DNA from: Acheta domesticus
Lineage: Eukaryota > Arthropoda > Insecta > Orthoptera > Gryllidae
Reading direction: 5' to 3'
DNA: 64,000 nt
Assembly (NCBI GenBank): GCA_031308135.1
Contig: JAHLJT010000631.1
Coordinates: 197,635,126 to 197,699,125, forward strand
A model generated the notes under the pieces. That model ran no database searches. It saw nothing but the letters and a program-made list of their open reading frames with translations, and was not told the origin of the DNA. A program made the position numbers and the translations under genes. Positions 1 through 12,050 of this stretch are shown here, in pieces. Position 1 is the stretch's first letter. Every line of letters starts with the position of its first letter.

Positions 1-638
1 TTTTGTCAAATTTTCTCCTCGGATAGGGTAAAGGACGCTTAAGTGAATGGTGCAGATCTCATGTTCGCTAAAATCACAGATTTTTTTGAAAATTGCAAAA
101 GTGCAATTTTTGGGGGGCGTGTTGCTACAACTCTAATCTTGAATATTTTTTTCTTTTTTTTCCACGGAAAGAAGAAGGAATACTTAAAAGAATGGCGCCG
201 GTCTCATTTTCGTTGAACTCACTGAATTTCCGAAAATTGCAAATTTATAATGAATGCGAGAAAGTAAAAATATGTGTAACAGTAGTACCACTAGTTTAAT
301 CGTCAAGATGCGTTTCATTTGAGTGCATTCTGTGAAGTCGCCAAAGCGACGCTGCAGATTTTCGAAAATTGCAAAAGTGCAATTTTTGGGGGTCTTGGTA
401 CAACCCTTGGTGTAATCTCCAAGATGTTTTTGTTTATATTTTTCCACGAATAGAAGAAGGAAGACTTAAAAGAATGGCGTCGGTCTCATTTTCGTTGAAC
501 TCTCTCAACTTTCGAAAACTGCAAATTTAAAAACAATGCGAGAATGTACGTGCTATTGTAGCACCACTAGTTTGTAATCGTTGTGCTTTTCACTTGAGCG
601 CATTCTGTGAAGCCGTACGCGCATGCGCGCGTGCGCAG
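1..638. repeat. Tandem duplication of about 275 bp in the intron before the first visible exon
   Basis: Two imperfect copies lie head to tail. Landmarks TGCAAAAGTGCAATTTTTGG (from about 95 and 369) and CATTCTGTGAAG (326 and 601) are both spaced 275 nt. A third diverged relative lies at about 62395-62560 (AGAGAATGGTGCAGGTCTAATGTTCG-like segment). The second copy ends about 20 nt before the splice acceptor at 637-638, and the gap is an alternating GC/GT tract. No coding content was recognised. Confidence 0.75.
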
Positions 639-910
639 TGGAGCACCTGATGGCGAACGCGACGGGCGCGCGCAAGGCGTGGCGCTGCGGGGGCGTGGCG
701 GGCTGGCTGCGCGCCTACTGCCTCAACGCCTTCCGCATGGTGTTCGCGCGCGTGCCCTACTCGGCGCCGCTGGCGCTCGCCATGCTCTACGTGAACGTGG
801 TGGACACCTTCGTGTGGAACTTCACCGACCTCTTCTTGATGCACGTGTCCGCCGCGCTGTCCGCGCGCTTCCGCCAGCTCAACGCGCGCCTCGAGGACAC
901 GCGCGGGCAG
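639..910 (+). CDS. Gene 1 exon (fourth of eight by comparison): sugar gustatory receptor, middle membrane region
   Basis: The exon supplies two bases to a split codon, then 90 codons, and ends in phase 0 before a GTCAGT donor. It begins with VEHLMANATG and includes a hydrophobic span (PLALAMLYVNVVDTFVWNF). It closes with the conserved sugar-receptor block DLFLMHVSAAL-SARFRQLNARL. That block matches the loop and membrane segment in which family members have NFxDLFIM...ARFxQxN. An NATG and an NFT site could be N-glycosylated if exposed. The acceptor is the AG at 637-638 in an alternating purine-pyrimidine tract rather than a pyrimidine tract. The exon is far more GC- and CpG-rich than its surroundings. 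The reading frame is intact. The matching exon of gene 2 is 52148-52431. Confidence 0.88.
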
Positions 911-933
911 GTCAGTGCCGCCCTGCGCCTGCA

Positions 934-1351
934 CCACGGTGTACGATATATAGGTGTGTCAACTAGCCGCCATTGGGACAAATTTTCTGAAGCCAGTTTG
1001 AAGCTAGTTCCTCGCTTGTTCGTACGGTGCGCACGATCGGTTTGGGTCATGGTGTAAGATATACATCTTAAGATGACATCTTAAACTGTGGCTATTACAC
1101 AGTTTTACAAAACATTTCCTACCTGTTTTTGTCACTGTTCACTCTAGACTTTACCAATTCCACCACGAAACGACAAATCACTGACTTGAAATTAGAAATC
1201 ACCTAGCCATAGAGGATCACGACCAATCACGACCTTGCCGAAATGAGACCCAAAGATTGCAGCGCTTATATGCGAGAACTGTGAGAACTAGCCTCACATA
1301 ATCTTCAGTTTTAGACTAGGAATGAACACACCTACTTATCTTACACCGTGG
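934..1351. mobile_element. Inverted-repeat element (MITE-like) just inside the first intron
   Basis: The left end CCACGGTGTACGATATATAG and the reverse complement of the right end (CCACGGTGTAAGATAAGTAG) match over about 24 bp with few changes. They enclose about 420 bp. It starts only 24 nt after the donor of exon 639-910. A partial extra copy of the terminal motif sits at about 1050. The superfamily was not assigned, and no transposase was seen. Confidence 0.65.
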
Positions 1352-1352
1352 T

Positions 1353-1945
1353 CTGCACTTCGCCTCGGATGAGAGCGCTCACTGTTGCCACTGCGTTTCT
1401 GACTGGTAACTCTTGGGGGCTCGATTCCTGATGATGGTGTATTTTCGACAAGAGCTATACAGCTAGGTCCAATTCAGACACTGCCCAGAGAACTACACGC
1501 AGGATGGCACGGATAGGTCAGTGCCACCCTGCACTTCAATCCGGTTGAGAGAGCACGGGTAGATGAATGTTGCCACTTCGTTTCTGACAAGGAACTCCTG
1601 GGTTTCCAGTCCTGACGGGGGCGTATTTTCAACAAGACCTACACAGCTAGGTGGATTCAGCCGCTGTGCTGTCTGGAGAATTCTAGCAGACTGCTAATCA
1701 CAATGGTACTTTTGCGTGGGTTCTCAGATCAATACCAAGAGAATGTCGGGATAGTAACTTACCGAACGTATACTACTGACCACGCGCGATCTTTCCCTTC
1801 CTCGTCCCCTCAACTCCTTTCACACACACATACACTTACTCTACTCCACTACACATGTTAGGAGACCAGTCGAAGCTTAGATCTTGTCCTGGGGACTGGA
1901 AACCCCCGAGGGCGGACGTGCAGGTCGGCGCCGAATCTCATTTTC
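1353..1945 (+). repeat. SINE-like dispersed repeat, copy with duplicated head
   Basis: This is a member of the most abundant family in the window. It has a head with a tRNA B-box-like GGCTCGATTCC, a pyrimidine-rich middle (CCCTTCCTCGTCCCC), and the conserved GGAGACCAGTCGAAGCTTAG and CAGGTCGGCGCCGAATCTC segments. The head region (TTGCCACT-CGTTTCTGAC to CAGCTAGGT) occurs twice, about 180 nt apart. This could be a partial tandem duplication or one copy inserted into another. Confidence 0.7.
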
Positions 1946-3099
1946 CTTTGAGTATGTATCCTGCTTCCTAGCGGGATATAGAATACACTAAAATTGTTTA
2001 ATACTTACAAAAGAAATTAATATATTTGTTCACGAAGAAAACTTAACACAAAAATAAAAAAATACACAATTCACACAATTCAATTGCCTTTTTATTTCTG
2101 TGTTATTTTTTCTTTGGTTTGGTCCTGCTTAAGACTTTGACCTGACTGGGTGGGGTAAACCCAGCGAGCGCGAAGTTTCCAAATAAAGTAGTTACACTAA
2201 TAATGAAATTGTTCCATATCAAAAATTACGGCCTTCCACATAATTATCAGCTGACAGCCCAAACAGCAAACACCTTAACTCTGCGAAAACTATGTTTCTG
2301 AAATATCTTACCAATCCGAAGTATACGACAGAGAGTGTTCCTCTGACTGAATTTTAAGGACTTTCGAATTGAGATAAAGGAATTCGACAAAGTGTCGCCT
2401 GTTGACAATCGGGGTGTCGTAAGTCTCAAATTAATCATCAGGAGGAAATAGTAGTTTCAAAGTTACACAAGAAATTTATAAAGTTAAACAGAACAACTTG
2501 TCTTATAAGTTATGAAAGTAATTAGTATAGACATACTTTCACCTCTTTTACACGTTCGTATACGTACCATCTGGAATACTCAAGTCGAAAATCGGGGTTT
2601 TGGAGTTTTATCATCCTAGTTCACAACAAACCATACAGCTTTCGCCTGGAAGGTAGGCAACCCATCATTCACGTAAGATGTGTCTGTGGGAATTTACCTG
2701 AGTATCGCACCTTTGTAACAACTTTCTTCTGAATAATAAGTAATACTAAGTAATGTATTACTCCTCTCACGCTCAATTTTGATTGCTTTCGGATACTACA
2801 GCAACATTTAGAGAATTCTTAGAATACTGTCTTTAGTAGTGTGGTAGTTTTTTATAATGCCTTTCCAAGGTTAAAATAAGTCAATTACAAAGTTAAATCT
2901 CAGGGAAAACGTTTGAAGTGGTTAGTGTTTGAGGTGTGAAGTGAGAAGTAATAGAATAATTCCCATGTTCCTCCTGCAATTACATATGTAGAACTATCAA
3001 GTTGATAAATAACTAGCTTCATACAAATATCGATAAATGTAGATTTGTACACATAATCGACTAATATTTTGAAAATAAAATATTAGGTGTCGTGCCATA

Positions 3100-3107
3100 A
3101 TATATAT

Positions 3108-3159
<52 letters not shown>
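3100..3159. repeat. (TA)n microsatellite
   Basis: About 60 bp of near-perfect AT alternation, followed by a segment containing TTTCGGCCACAATAAGGCC. That segment resembles a dispersed repeat end but was not classified. Confidence 0.95.
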
Positions 3160-3163
<4 letters not shown>

Positions 3164-4912
3164 ATATGTTTCGGCCACAATAAGGCCATTTTCAGAGCTT
3201 TCCGGTTAAATAAATATAACGAATCTACAATTGACATATTTTCGTCTTTAAGAACATCATACACACTGCATCACTTCCTGTTTTTTTGTGCATAATGCAT
3301 TTTTGAAGAACATTGTCACTGTTTACTTTTCTTTGGCAACATATTGTCCAGAGGAAAATTATTTTAATTGGCCCAAAAATTCGATATTGAGATGTCGATG
3401 GAAAAATTCGTTTTGATGGTCGAGACAAGTAAATTAGTTTATATCCTGATACCTAAATGGATGATTGTGTATGTGTGTGTCACACGTTACCCCGGACAGA
3501 TTAGATGATTTTGAACATAAACGTACTACAGTCTCCAGGAGTAAAGACTGTTACTGACATTTTGAAGATAATTAAGATGGGTGGCGATGAGATATAATTT
3601 GACACCAAAAACCAGTGAAAATATCGTAAATATTGACACTTTGTCCTAAAGAAAAGGAGCAGAGAAAATGGGATAGAGTGTTATGACGGCCTCACTTCAC
3701 AGTTTCCACCATACACTTTCTCTGGCGGATAATATTTATCTAAGGAAAATTGGGTGAGAGATAAATCCATTTTAAATGATCCTCGTTCCCCATGACCCCG
3801 TCTCCAACACACACTTGTACTGTTCAAGATGATTTCCTTGGGTGGAATAGGAGCTACTTGTCAAATGAAAAGTGCTCAAACCCGTTAAATTCTTCGGTTT
3901 TACCTCACATATACTTGCGGTAAGAGTGAGAATGGCAATTTTTCTGGTCCTCCTGTCTTGTGGTGGCAAAGTTTAGGAAAACATCGATACTGCGATAGTT
4001 TATCACATGTGTTGTCATAAGTAGAAAATGAACGTAAATGTGAATTTGGAAATTCATAGGGACGCAACGATGGCGGTGATTAAAAGTACATGAATGACGC
4101 GAGTGTGTAAGCCTGCGCGTGATTGCAGATATAAATAACTATAGTGATGGAATATTTAAAATACCAGAGATAAAGATTGAATAGGAATGGACACGTAAGG
4201 AATTTCCGTGATAGAGAAATAATTGGTAAATCGAAATAATATTGGGAAAGTTCAGGGAGTAAACAGTTTGAGACGGACGAACGATCAACCAATGAAGACA
4301 AGCGGAAGGCAAATGTTGGAGAAAAAACATTAAACAGGCGGGTAATATGAATCTGTGAGGAGATGATCTCTGAACGGAGTAAGGGAAGCACGCATGCCAG
4401 ACGGTGTTCGGTCGAGGCGAATGGTCGAGGCGAACTTTGCACGGTCTTATCGTTGTCACGGTAGAACGAACATGGACAAAATTTATAAAATTTATTGACG
4501 TAATATATCGTGAGTGTGTTCCCTATGGTCGTCGTGGGAAAAGAGAAGCTGGAACGAGGATGCAAATGGATGCGGGCATCGGTCAAGAAGTCTGCCACAC
4601 CGATAACAAGTAACGGGGGAAATTTTGGAATACAGAATACCAAACCCGAATTAATTGTATGAAGCTCAAGTTTTGGGAATAAAAAAATAGTTTAAAATTT
4701 ATTGATTTGAAATTTAATGTTTATAAAAAGGAACGGCCGAGTACGTACGAGGGGAGGGAACTTGAAATTTTAAATATTAATCAGAATAATAATTAATGGT
4801 GAAAATTACTTTTGTGTTGTTATTTGAGTGTTGTATGTGTTCCGTCAGTTACAGGGCGAGCAAAGGCGTGCTATTGTTGCACAATGGCACCACGGGCTTA
4901 AAGGACGGTAAA

Positions 4913-4957
<45 letters not shown>

Positions 4958-4971
4958 TTTATTATTATTTG
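4913..4971. repeat. (ATT)n microsatellite
   Basis: Nearly 20 ATT trinucleotides with one interruption, in non-coding intron sequence. Confidence 0.95.
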
Positions 4972-5284
4972 GTAAGAAATATGAACAACAATTCAATCGG
5001 GGCGAAATAATTTTAAATTGCATTTTTCTCTTTTTATTTTTTTTATTATTTTTATTTTTCTCTTTACCACAAATAAATTTATTCTATAGTCAGGTTCCCA
5101 CGTCAAGATCTAGGCGGTGTAAATATTTGTGTATAGACGAATTGGAATTCCAGATTAGAATTCCGGAGGATATTTGCGGAATCGTGAGGCATTTTTGGGT
5201 TATTAATTAATTAAGATAGGACGTGGGAAAGAAAAGAAAGAAAAATTCCAGAATACCTCGAGACTTCAATACATCATCAAAAGG

Positions 5285-5749
5285 TTATCGAGGTCGATGA
5301 AAACATCGACAAAAACATCTGTATTTTAATTACAATGAAACGTTTCGAATAAAGTGCCCTGATTCTAATGTGATACAAAACACATTATTAGTTTAAAGTA
5401 CATTCTGCCTAAAATTTGACTGTCATATTAATTTTCTAACCAATGCTCTATGTAGACAAAGTTTAAATTACAGTTTAACGATATTACCACGTACAAAATT
5501 ATAAAAAAAAAGATCACAAAGAGAAAAAAGGTTGCGAATTGCAAACGGCTTCGTGCCATCTGGGGATCGACAATAGTGACGGATGTCAATGGTACGCCTC
5601 CACAAATAAAATAGGCATTGGAAATTGAGAATCTCTTTAAAAACATTGGTATTTCTGCGCAAATATATCGATATGAATAAAATATCGACAGCAAAACATC
5701 GATGTTATAATATCGATGTTTCTGCTTGAAACTTTCGATGTTTTAAAAA
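5285..5749. repeat. Bracket of AACATCGATGTT-type palindromes, copy 1
   Basis: Clusters of ATCGATGTT / AACATCGA variants lie at 5285-5320 and 5665-5749 and bracket about 340 bp of other sequence. The same motif clusters recur at 42177-42698. The arrangement suggests ends of an unclassified element or a palindrome-rich satellite fragment. Confidence 0.55.
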
Positions 5750-6285
5750 CTGATCTTTTGTCATTCCTTCTCCTGTTCTCAGATCTTACCACCTACATCT
5801 CCTGAATCATAAGATTTTTCTTAGGTGCAATAGGCGGGGAAATAGTAGAAGCTTCTTTTTAACCTTTAATTGGTATCGCGGTCTGACATACCGCGCCGGC
5901 AAGTTGACACTTGTGAAACAATCACTGATTGTAGTGTCTAGGCGTCCAGCGGCTCAGTACCTTCCTTCTTTGTGTAGATCTATCTCAAAACAATGTTAGA
6001 GCTTCACAAGTGGTTTCTTTTCAGAGTTATGTAATATTTTTGTGCGGTGCGGTGCGGTATGAGATACCGCCGAAACCAACTGCGTTAAGTATTTTTTTCG
6101 CTTAGTGATACTAAAATTACGAGATAACATGTAATTATAGAGATCATGATCATTATTTTAAAACCGAAAAGAAACAAAATAATGAACATGAATACGAAAA
6201 TGATTCAAATACTACCAACGATAAACACATTTATTATGAAAAAAATGCTTCAAGTGGTGTGCCTACCCTACATTGATTATTTGGT

Positions 6286-6800
6286 GTTTCCGGGCCCGTC
6301 AACGTCTGTTATTTGTCCCGTAAGTGTAGGGAATGATTTTCCCGGGATGTGTCGATCTTCCATCGCTGAATAATGAAATTCGGCGCCGACCTACGCGTCG
6401 GATAGGGGGTTTCCCCAACCGTTATTTCCCAATACCAACCAAAGTACTGCCCTAGTTTAGTTCCCGACTGGTCACCCGTCATTTGCTGTGTTGTGGTGTG
6501 CATGTAAGTGTAAGTGTGTAAGGGGTGAAGACAGGACAAGGAAAAGGAAAGATCGCGTGAGGTCCGTGGCGCGTTTGTGAGGGTACTGCATCGGTGTTCA
6601 TAGTGTTCATCGGCGAAACTACGGAAAACTACCAATCAGAGCAACCCGACCGCAAGAATTCTCCTCCAGAAAGCGGCTGAATTCGTCCTAGCTATCTTGC
6701 TAGTATCGAAAATCCTGCCACCGTCAGGACTCGAACCCTAGAATGTCACAGAACCCTAGAACCCTAGAATGTCCTCAGGCACTGCAGTAGCATCAATTAA
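6286..6800 (-). repeat. SINE-like dispersed repeat, minus-strand copy
   Basis: In reverse complement it shows the head CTAGGGTTCGAGTCCTGACG (a good tRNA B box), the conserved GGTAGTTTTCCGTAGTTTCG segment, the fast-evolving pyrimidine middle, and the GTCGGCGCCGAATTTC segment near the end. A second head fragment with GAGTTCGAGTCCCGGTCATG lies at about 6961-6985, also minus strand. Confidence 0.75.
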
Positions 6801-7685
6801 AGACCTGTGCCACCTCAGCCGTTCGTTTCTTGATAGTGTCTCACTAACCCCGTGATATTCCACTTCACTCGTTCTCACTCCGCCCATTGACTCTCATTCG
6901 CTTTCGATGAGACTTATCCCGCTTCCCCAATGTGTACGTCGTGACCTTGTGAAAAATTCTGCCATGACCGGGACTCGAACTCGAAGTTTTGCATCATCAT
7001 AAACCTTAATAAAACAAATGTTAATTTTTATACTAGCAGATAAGCTCAATGTTGGCAAATAATACGTTGAATTATAGGAATTAAGCGTGAGCGGTATGAC
7101 AGACCGCCGATACCAATTAAAGATTTTGAAAAGAGATACCAATTAAAGGTTAAATGAAAGGTGCCAAAAAACACTTCTTCGGTTTTACTTAACCATTGGT
7201 CGGTAGGCTTTTCCCACTCCAATCACTTCCTACCATATCAATAACCAAGTCCATGTGATTTACGTGGATGCTACATAAATTACATAATCTGTTTTCCATT
7301 TAATGTTCGTGTACTTATCAGTCTTTACACATTTTTCATATAAACTCTCTAAATGCTTTTGTTTTATTTAGAATCTCCTGAATTTTTCTTCTCTGGTAAT
7401 GGAGCCCACCGAAATGACGTTTCGGTACTACTTTTAAAAATCGGTTGTACCGCGTTATGGAAGTAAGCTGGCTGCTTTAACACAAAATCCAAATTCCGGT
7501 ACCGGACAATTTTACAAATGCACCCCTGTGAACAAAGTGACCTATATGGCATAAATTTGGAACTCGCAACCCGCCCGCTTACGCTACTCAACTTTATCAT
7601 TAATTTTTTACTTTGACAGGATGTAATAGTAATTTCCAGGGCAAGATAGAAAAAAATGCATCTGGAATGCCATACAGCACGTTAA

Positions 7686-8650
7686 CCCTTAGTTACTCGC
7701 GCTATGTTTTGTCTCATAAGTACCCGCGCGGCGTACTTTGTACGCCAAGCTTATTTTGTTAGGAAAATGAGCTCTGTAAGGCTTGAATAATTTGGATATA
7801 ATTGTTATTGAGTTTTATTTGAAATGCATGCGTATTAAAATTTTAATTATATAATAATGATTACAAATATAGCATATTAAGCTTCAGAACAATTTTTGCA
7901 TCTGATGACTTTTTGCATCTGAAGAATATTTTCGTTGTATGCGAATTTGTTGCACCAGTTAGCAGTAAGTGTAGTAATAATTGTAGTAGTGCGTTTTGTT
8001 GCCCTTTCGCAAATGTGACAGTGATTTCTTAATTTTGTTGGTAATTATTCTTGATCATCACGACTTCCAGTTTTTGTAAATTTGTTGCAAAGCTGTGTTT
8101 TATTCCACTCTGTAACCTAGTCTTGGACAATGAAAACATCTCTATACTCTAAATCGCTGCTTGAATATTCACTAGCAAAATTAAGCTAAGAACATGTGTC
8201 ATGTTCAGTCTCGACCACTACTGCTTTCTCAGAAACACTTGCAGCATCGCAGATTTCGTCTTCTGACGATTCCCCATGTAATAATTCGTTTGTAATGTAT
8301 AACAATTATTTCCGTTAAATTATATATTTCTGTATTGTTTTTAATGTAAAACAAAATAAATTAATTTAATTACGTCTATAAATAAAAAAATTAAGTGATA
8401 ATTTAAAAAAAATGGAGACTCACACTGGTACCCGCGCGGCGTAGAAAGTACGCCAACGAACGCTTTCCAACGGAAATAAATAGTGAAGCCAATTCAGTAA
8501 ATTTTACGCAACTGAGTATCGAGGAGGATGTAGCTAAATGCCTTCTACGAGGTTAGGTCAAATGTCAGAACGCGCGCTGATGTTATCTGACAACTACGGC
8601 GATAACAGTTCCAGTGGGGTACTAAGTACGCCAGCGCGAGTAACTAAGGG
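7686..8650 (-). mobile_element. piggyBac-type transposon relic with TTAA duplication
   Basis: The element is flanked by TTAA at 7682-7685 and 8651-8654. It has perfect 18-bp terminal inverted repeats, CCCTTAGTTACTCGCGCT at 7686-7703 and its complement at 8633-8650. A subterminal motif with core TACCCGCGCGGCGTA is repeated directly at 7720-7746 and 8428-8454. About 965 bp is too short for a full transposase. A minus-strand stretch at about 7880-8030 still reads LPTKLRNHCHICERATKR and, further on, RCKNCSEA-stop. That arrangement, CxxC then RCxxC, resembles the zinc-binding C-terminus of piggyBac transposases. An in-frame stop lies just upstream, so it is decayed and internally deleted. Confidence 0.85.
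7880..8050 (-). pseudogene. Fragment of piggyBac transposase C-terminus
   Basis: Reading leftwards, the frame contains paired cysteines (CHIC), a KRT run, a WC and a final CKNC, then a stop. Piggybac transposases end with a comparable cysteine-rich cross-brace domain. A stop codon interrupts the frame five codons before LPTK. The rest of the transposase is absent. The call is inferred from motif order and from the TTAA-flanked element that contains it. Confidence 0.55.
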
Positions 8651-11600
8651 TTAATTTAACCATTAGCATTATGCTATTTGTATAGTGCTATTGTAACTAG
8701 AAAGCTTAAATGAAATAGCAAAATAGCACAAACAGGCTCCAATGGAACATGTCTTTCATTGTTAATTGTTAATCACTTAAATATGCTCTTAGATCCACAA
8801 CAATTAACCATCTAAACAACGAAGAAATAAAGTCCGCGGCCATGCAGCATTCGTTAAAATACAGAAGTATTTATTAAGTCCAGAAGTAATTATGTCCAGA
8901 ATGCAGCACATAATGTATATCAATTCCTGTTTTGGTTCCAGGTATTAAAATTACAATTTTCAAAATTATCACGTTGCTAAAATATTATTTAAATTTATAT
9001 ATATTTTCTTATATATTTTTTCTGCATTTTAGGAAAGGACTACGATTTTTTTATTTCACTCTCTTTGATGGATCGTGTAAATTGCTTTCACAATGTTTTC
9101 ATTGATATTTTTCTTCTAAAAAGGTGAAATTGTTTACAATGGAATGCGATACAAAAAATACTCTCGTAAATTTGTTGCGAATACTTTTGAGCGACCAAAT
9201 ATCAAACACGACGTAGTTACAATGCAAGATATCGGCCCAAAATGTGTTTCTTAAAACGAAAATGTTTTTGAGCAAAAGAAACTTTCTCACTATTAAAATC
9301 AAATAATGAAACTAGTGAACTAAGAGCAGAATACTTTCTACGTGTACTTCGGAAGTATTTAATAGAAGTACAATGTGTAATAGACGTAATTAACAAAGAG
9401 TATTACTACAGATGATATTGAAAATCTGAATTGAATATTGCCCCCGGTGAGTGATTGTTTCTTGGCGAATCGGGGCGAGGCATTTATTTCAGATCAAACA
9501 ATCAGATGATTTTGATAAATGGATTCCCATTCAACGCGAGGAACTTAAATTTGATTGTAACAGATTAAAATACATCTTCATGAAAGTTTGTAAATGTGAA
9601 ACACTTTTGTTTTTCACCTAAATGTGAAGAAAATGTAGTTGTTTATATTAGTATTACACATATTTTTGAAAATCTCACGCAACGCCGTGTACATCTGCTA
9701 TTTAATAGATTTTTTGATAAACAAATGCTTTAACAATGCCGGAGGCCTTAAGATAGTACCCAATATTTTATTAAAAAATCGTGAGTTTTCTCGTAAGTTG
9801 ATCCGGGTTGTGGAGATATTTTAGTACAGTACGAGGTTTTGCATTTTTTAGAATGTCGTCAGGCACAAAAAAAAGATTTATAGCATGTTTACTTCGAAAT
9901 TGCCCGACATTTCTGAAAATAATTAGCTACCGTGGCATTAAACTATTTAGCCACAGATAAAATGGTTAAACCACGGACAAGGCTTTGCCACAGAACATCA
10001 CGGAACTTCCTCAAAGTGATGATTTCGAAATGTTTATTTTGAAATTTCGTTACGACAATTTTAAAATAAAAACTTTATGCTACGCGTCATCTAAGTATCT
10101 TTAAGGACATGACCTGATAGATACTCGGCCCTGTTATCGCTTTCTTGGTTAACTTCCCGTCCTTGTCCATAAAAGTCACTTAGAAGACTAGTAATGTAAA
10201 TAACTACAATAAATCGCTGGCAAGAGACCGTAAATATATGTAACGATTGCAATTTACGTAAATTTTATTATATAATGTATTGCTGAGAAGTAAAGTATAT
10301 TTATGTATTGTTGAGAAGTAAAGTAAAACTTCTTAGAATTAGTTTTAATTCAAGAGAATAAATCCATTGTTCGCGTTGCGTATCACATCTAATCAATGAT
10401 GTTTTATATAGATGCAATGGATAAAATATTTTATGACTATGCGATCTCATCCTCAATAGTATGTTGAAAATTATTTTGATGCATAATAAGTTTTCCAATT
10501 CGCTTCTTTGGTAGTCAAAATTTATCCTTCTAGGATCACATAATTAAAATGGATGTAAAGAACAAGTGAGAAAAGTATTGGTAAACAAGAAATCGTAGCA
10601 TTGAGAATAAGATAACCAAAAAAGGCTTTGAAGCGACGTTAACGAGCCCTTCCTAACCTGCAAATCCATTTACATCACGCAACATGACTTCGCTCATGTG
10701 AAGCGTAGGATTGCCATGTGAGGCGAGATAAGTGATGAACTCCCTCTTCTGGGTAAATACGTTTTACGTATTGTCATTTGCAGAGATATTGATCTTCATA
10801 GAACCATCATTAGTGTCCACGTTAAATGGTATTATCAGATTTGTTAGATGTCTTTAGTAGGCAAAGAATAATCCGAATCCATTATTACTATCAGAGGATA
10901 ACATTATGCCTTGTTAATTTTTCTAATGCTCTTAACAACGTTACTACGTTCCTAAGTACTTTGAATTAAATATTTTTCATTTGGTTTTCGTAATAAACCG
11001 GTAAGGATAGGTTAATGACTTTATACATTGAAAGTAAACCCTAAAAACTAAATTCATATTTATGAAAATAATGTATTTATATTTTCTCAATAATACTGAA
11101 AACAATATATACTATTGTAATGTGTACTTTTGACTTGTATTTCCTTTATTAGTAGAAAGAATTTCATGGTATTTCGCGCATTGATTCAAGCTGTTGTTTT
11201 CTTTTTATCTTGAAACTACCTAATTAACCTTTGACAGCTTCAGCAATCCCAAAGGTGAGACAAAGCGGATTCATGATTAGAAATGCTCAACAGAACTGTT
11301 TACCTACTTACTTTACCCTGAAATAAGAAGGTTGAGTGATTACTTAATTAATTTGCTAATTGCTTAAAACCACTACCGATTATTTTGGCAAATGTGAATT
11401 TTCCACATTTTAGAAGGCTTTTGTAGGTATATGAAATATAAAGAATTCTTTATACCGGTATTTAGTAATTTTTGAACGTAAGCATTTAAGTAAGTAAAGT
11501 AAAACATTAAAAAACCTCGATCTAAAACATAAAATATAACCCAAAATGTGTTTTAAGTATTCATAACAGTTAAAATGTTAACACAACAAATCTAAATCTG

Positions 11601-11954
11601 TGGCCACAAACACATAATTATATTGGATCACCAGTTTGAACGGTCCGGTGCAGTAATTCTGAAGAGTGCATGGGAGAAATGCTATCCCCTTCCCTCTGCA
11701 GAGCGAGAGAGAAATAAATGCGAACATTAATTTCTTTCCTACTTCAAACATATTTTTTATTCACTGGGGTCATTTCGGCGATCATTTCATTTATTTGCTC
11801 CATCGGAATGAATTACTACAAATTTTAACTGTATATGTTTTGCACAATAAGAAGTTTCATATGAGAAATATAATTTAGAACCAATTTTTTTGTCGTTATC
11901 TAATTGAAGTATTCTCGTTCTCGGGAGGTAAGGCACATATAAAATAATACTTTT

Positions 11955-12050
11955 ATTAATATATAATTTAATATATATCTTTGATCTATATTAAATTATA
12001 TATATAAATATAATTTAATATATACACCATCAAAACTATCTTTGATGGTG
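11955..12050. repeat. AT-rich palindromes and a small hairpin
   Basis: ATAATTTAATATATA segments occur in both orientations around 11960-12020. A compact hairpin follows at about 12024-12050 (CACCATCAAA ... TTTGATGGTG). It may mark the end of a small inverted-repeat element. No product is proposed. Confidence 0.5.

Noticed and set aside
4080..4643. 187-codon minus-strand open frame
   Set aside because: No recognisable domain, no splice context, and composition matches surrounding intron sequence. It is antisense to repeat-like DNA.
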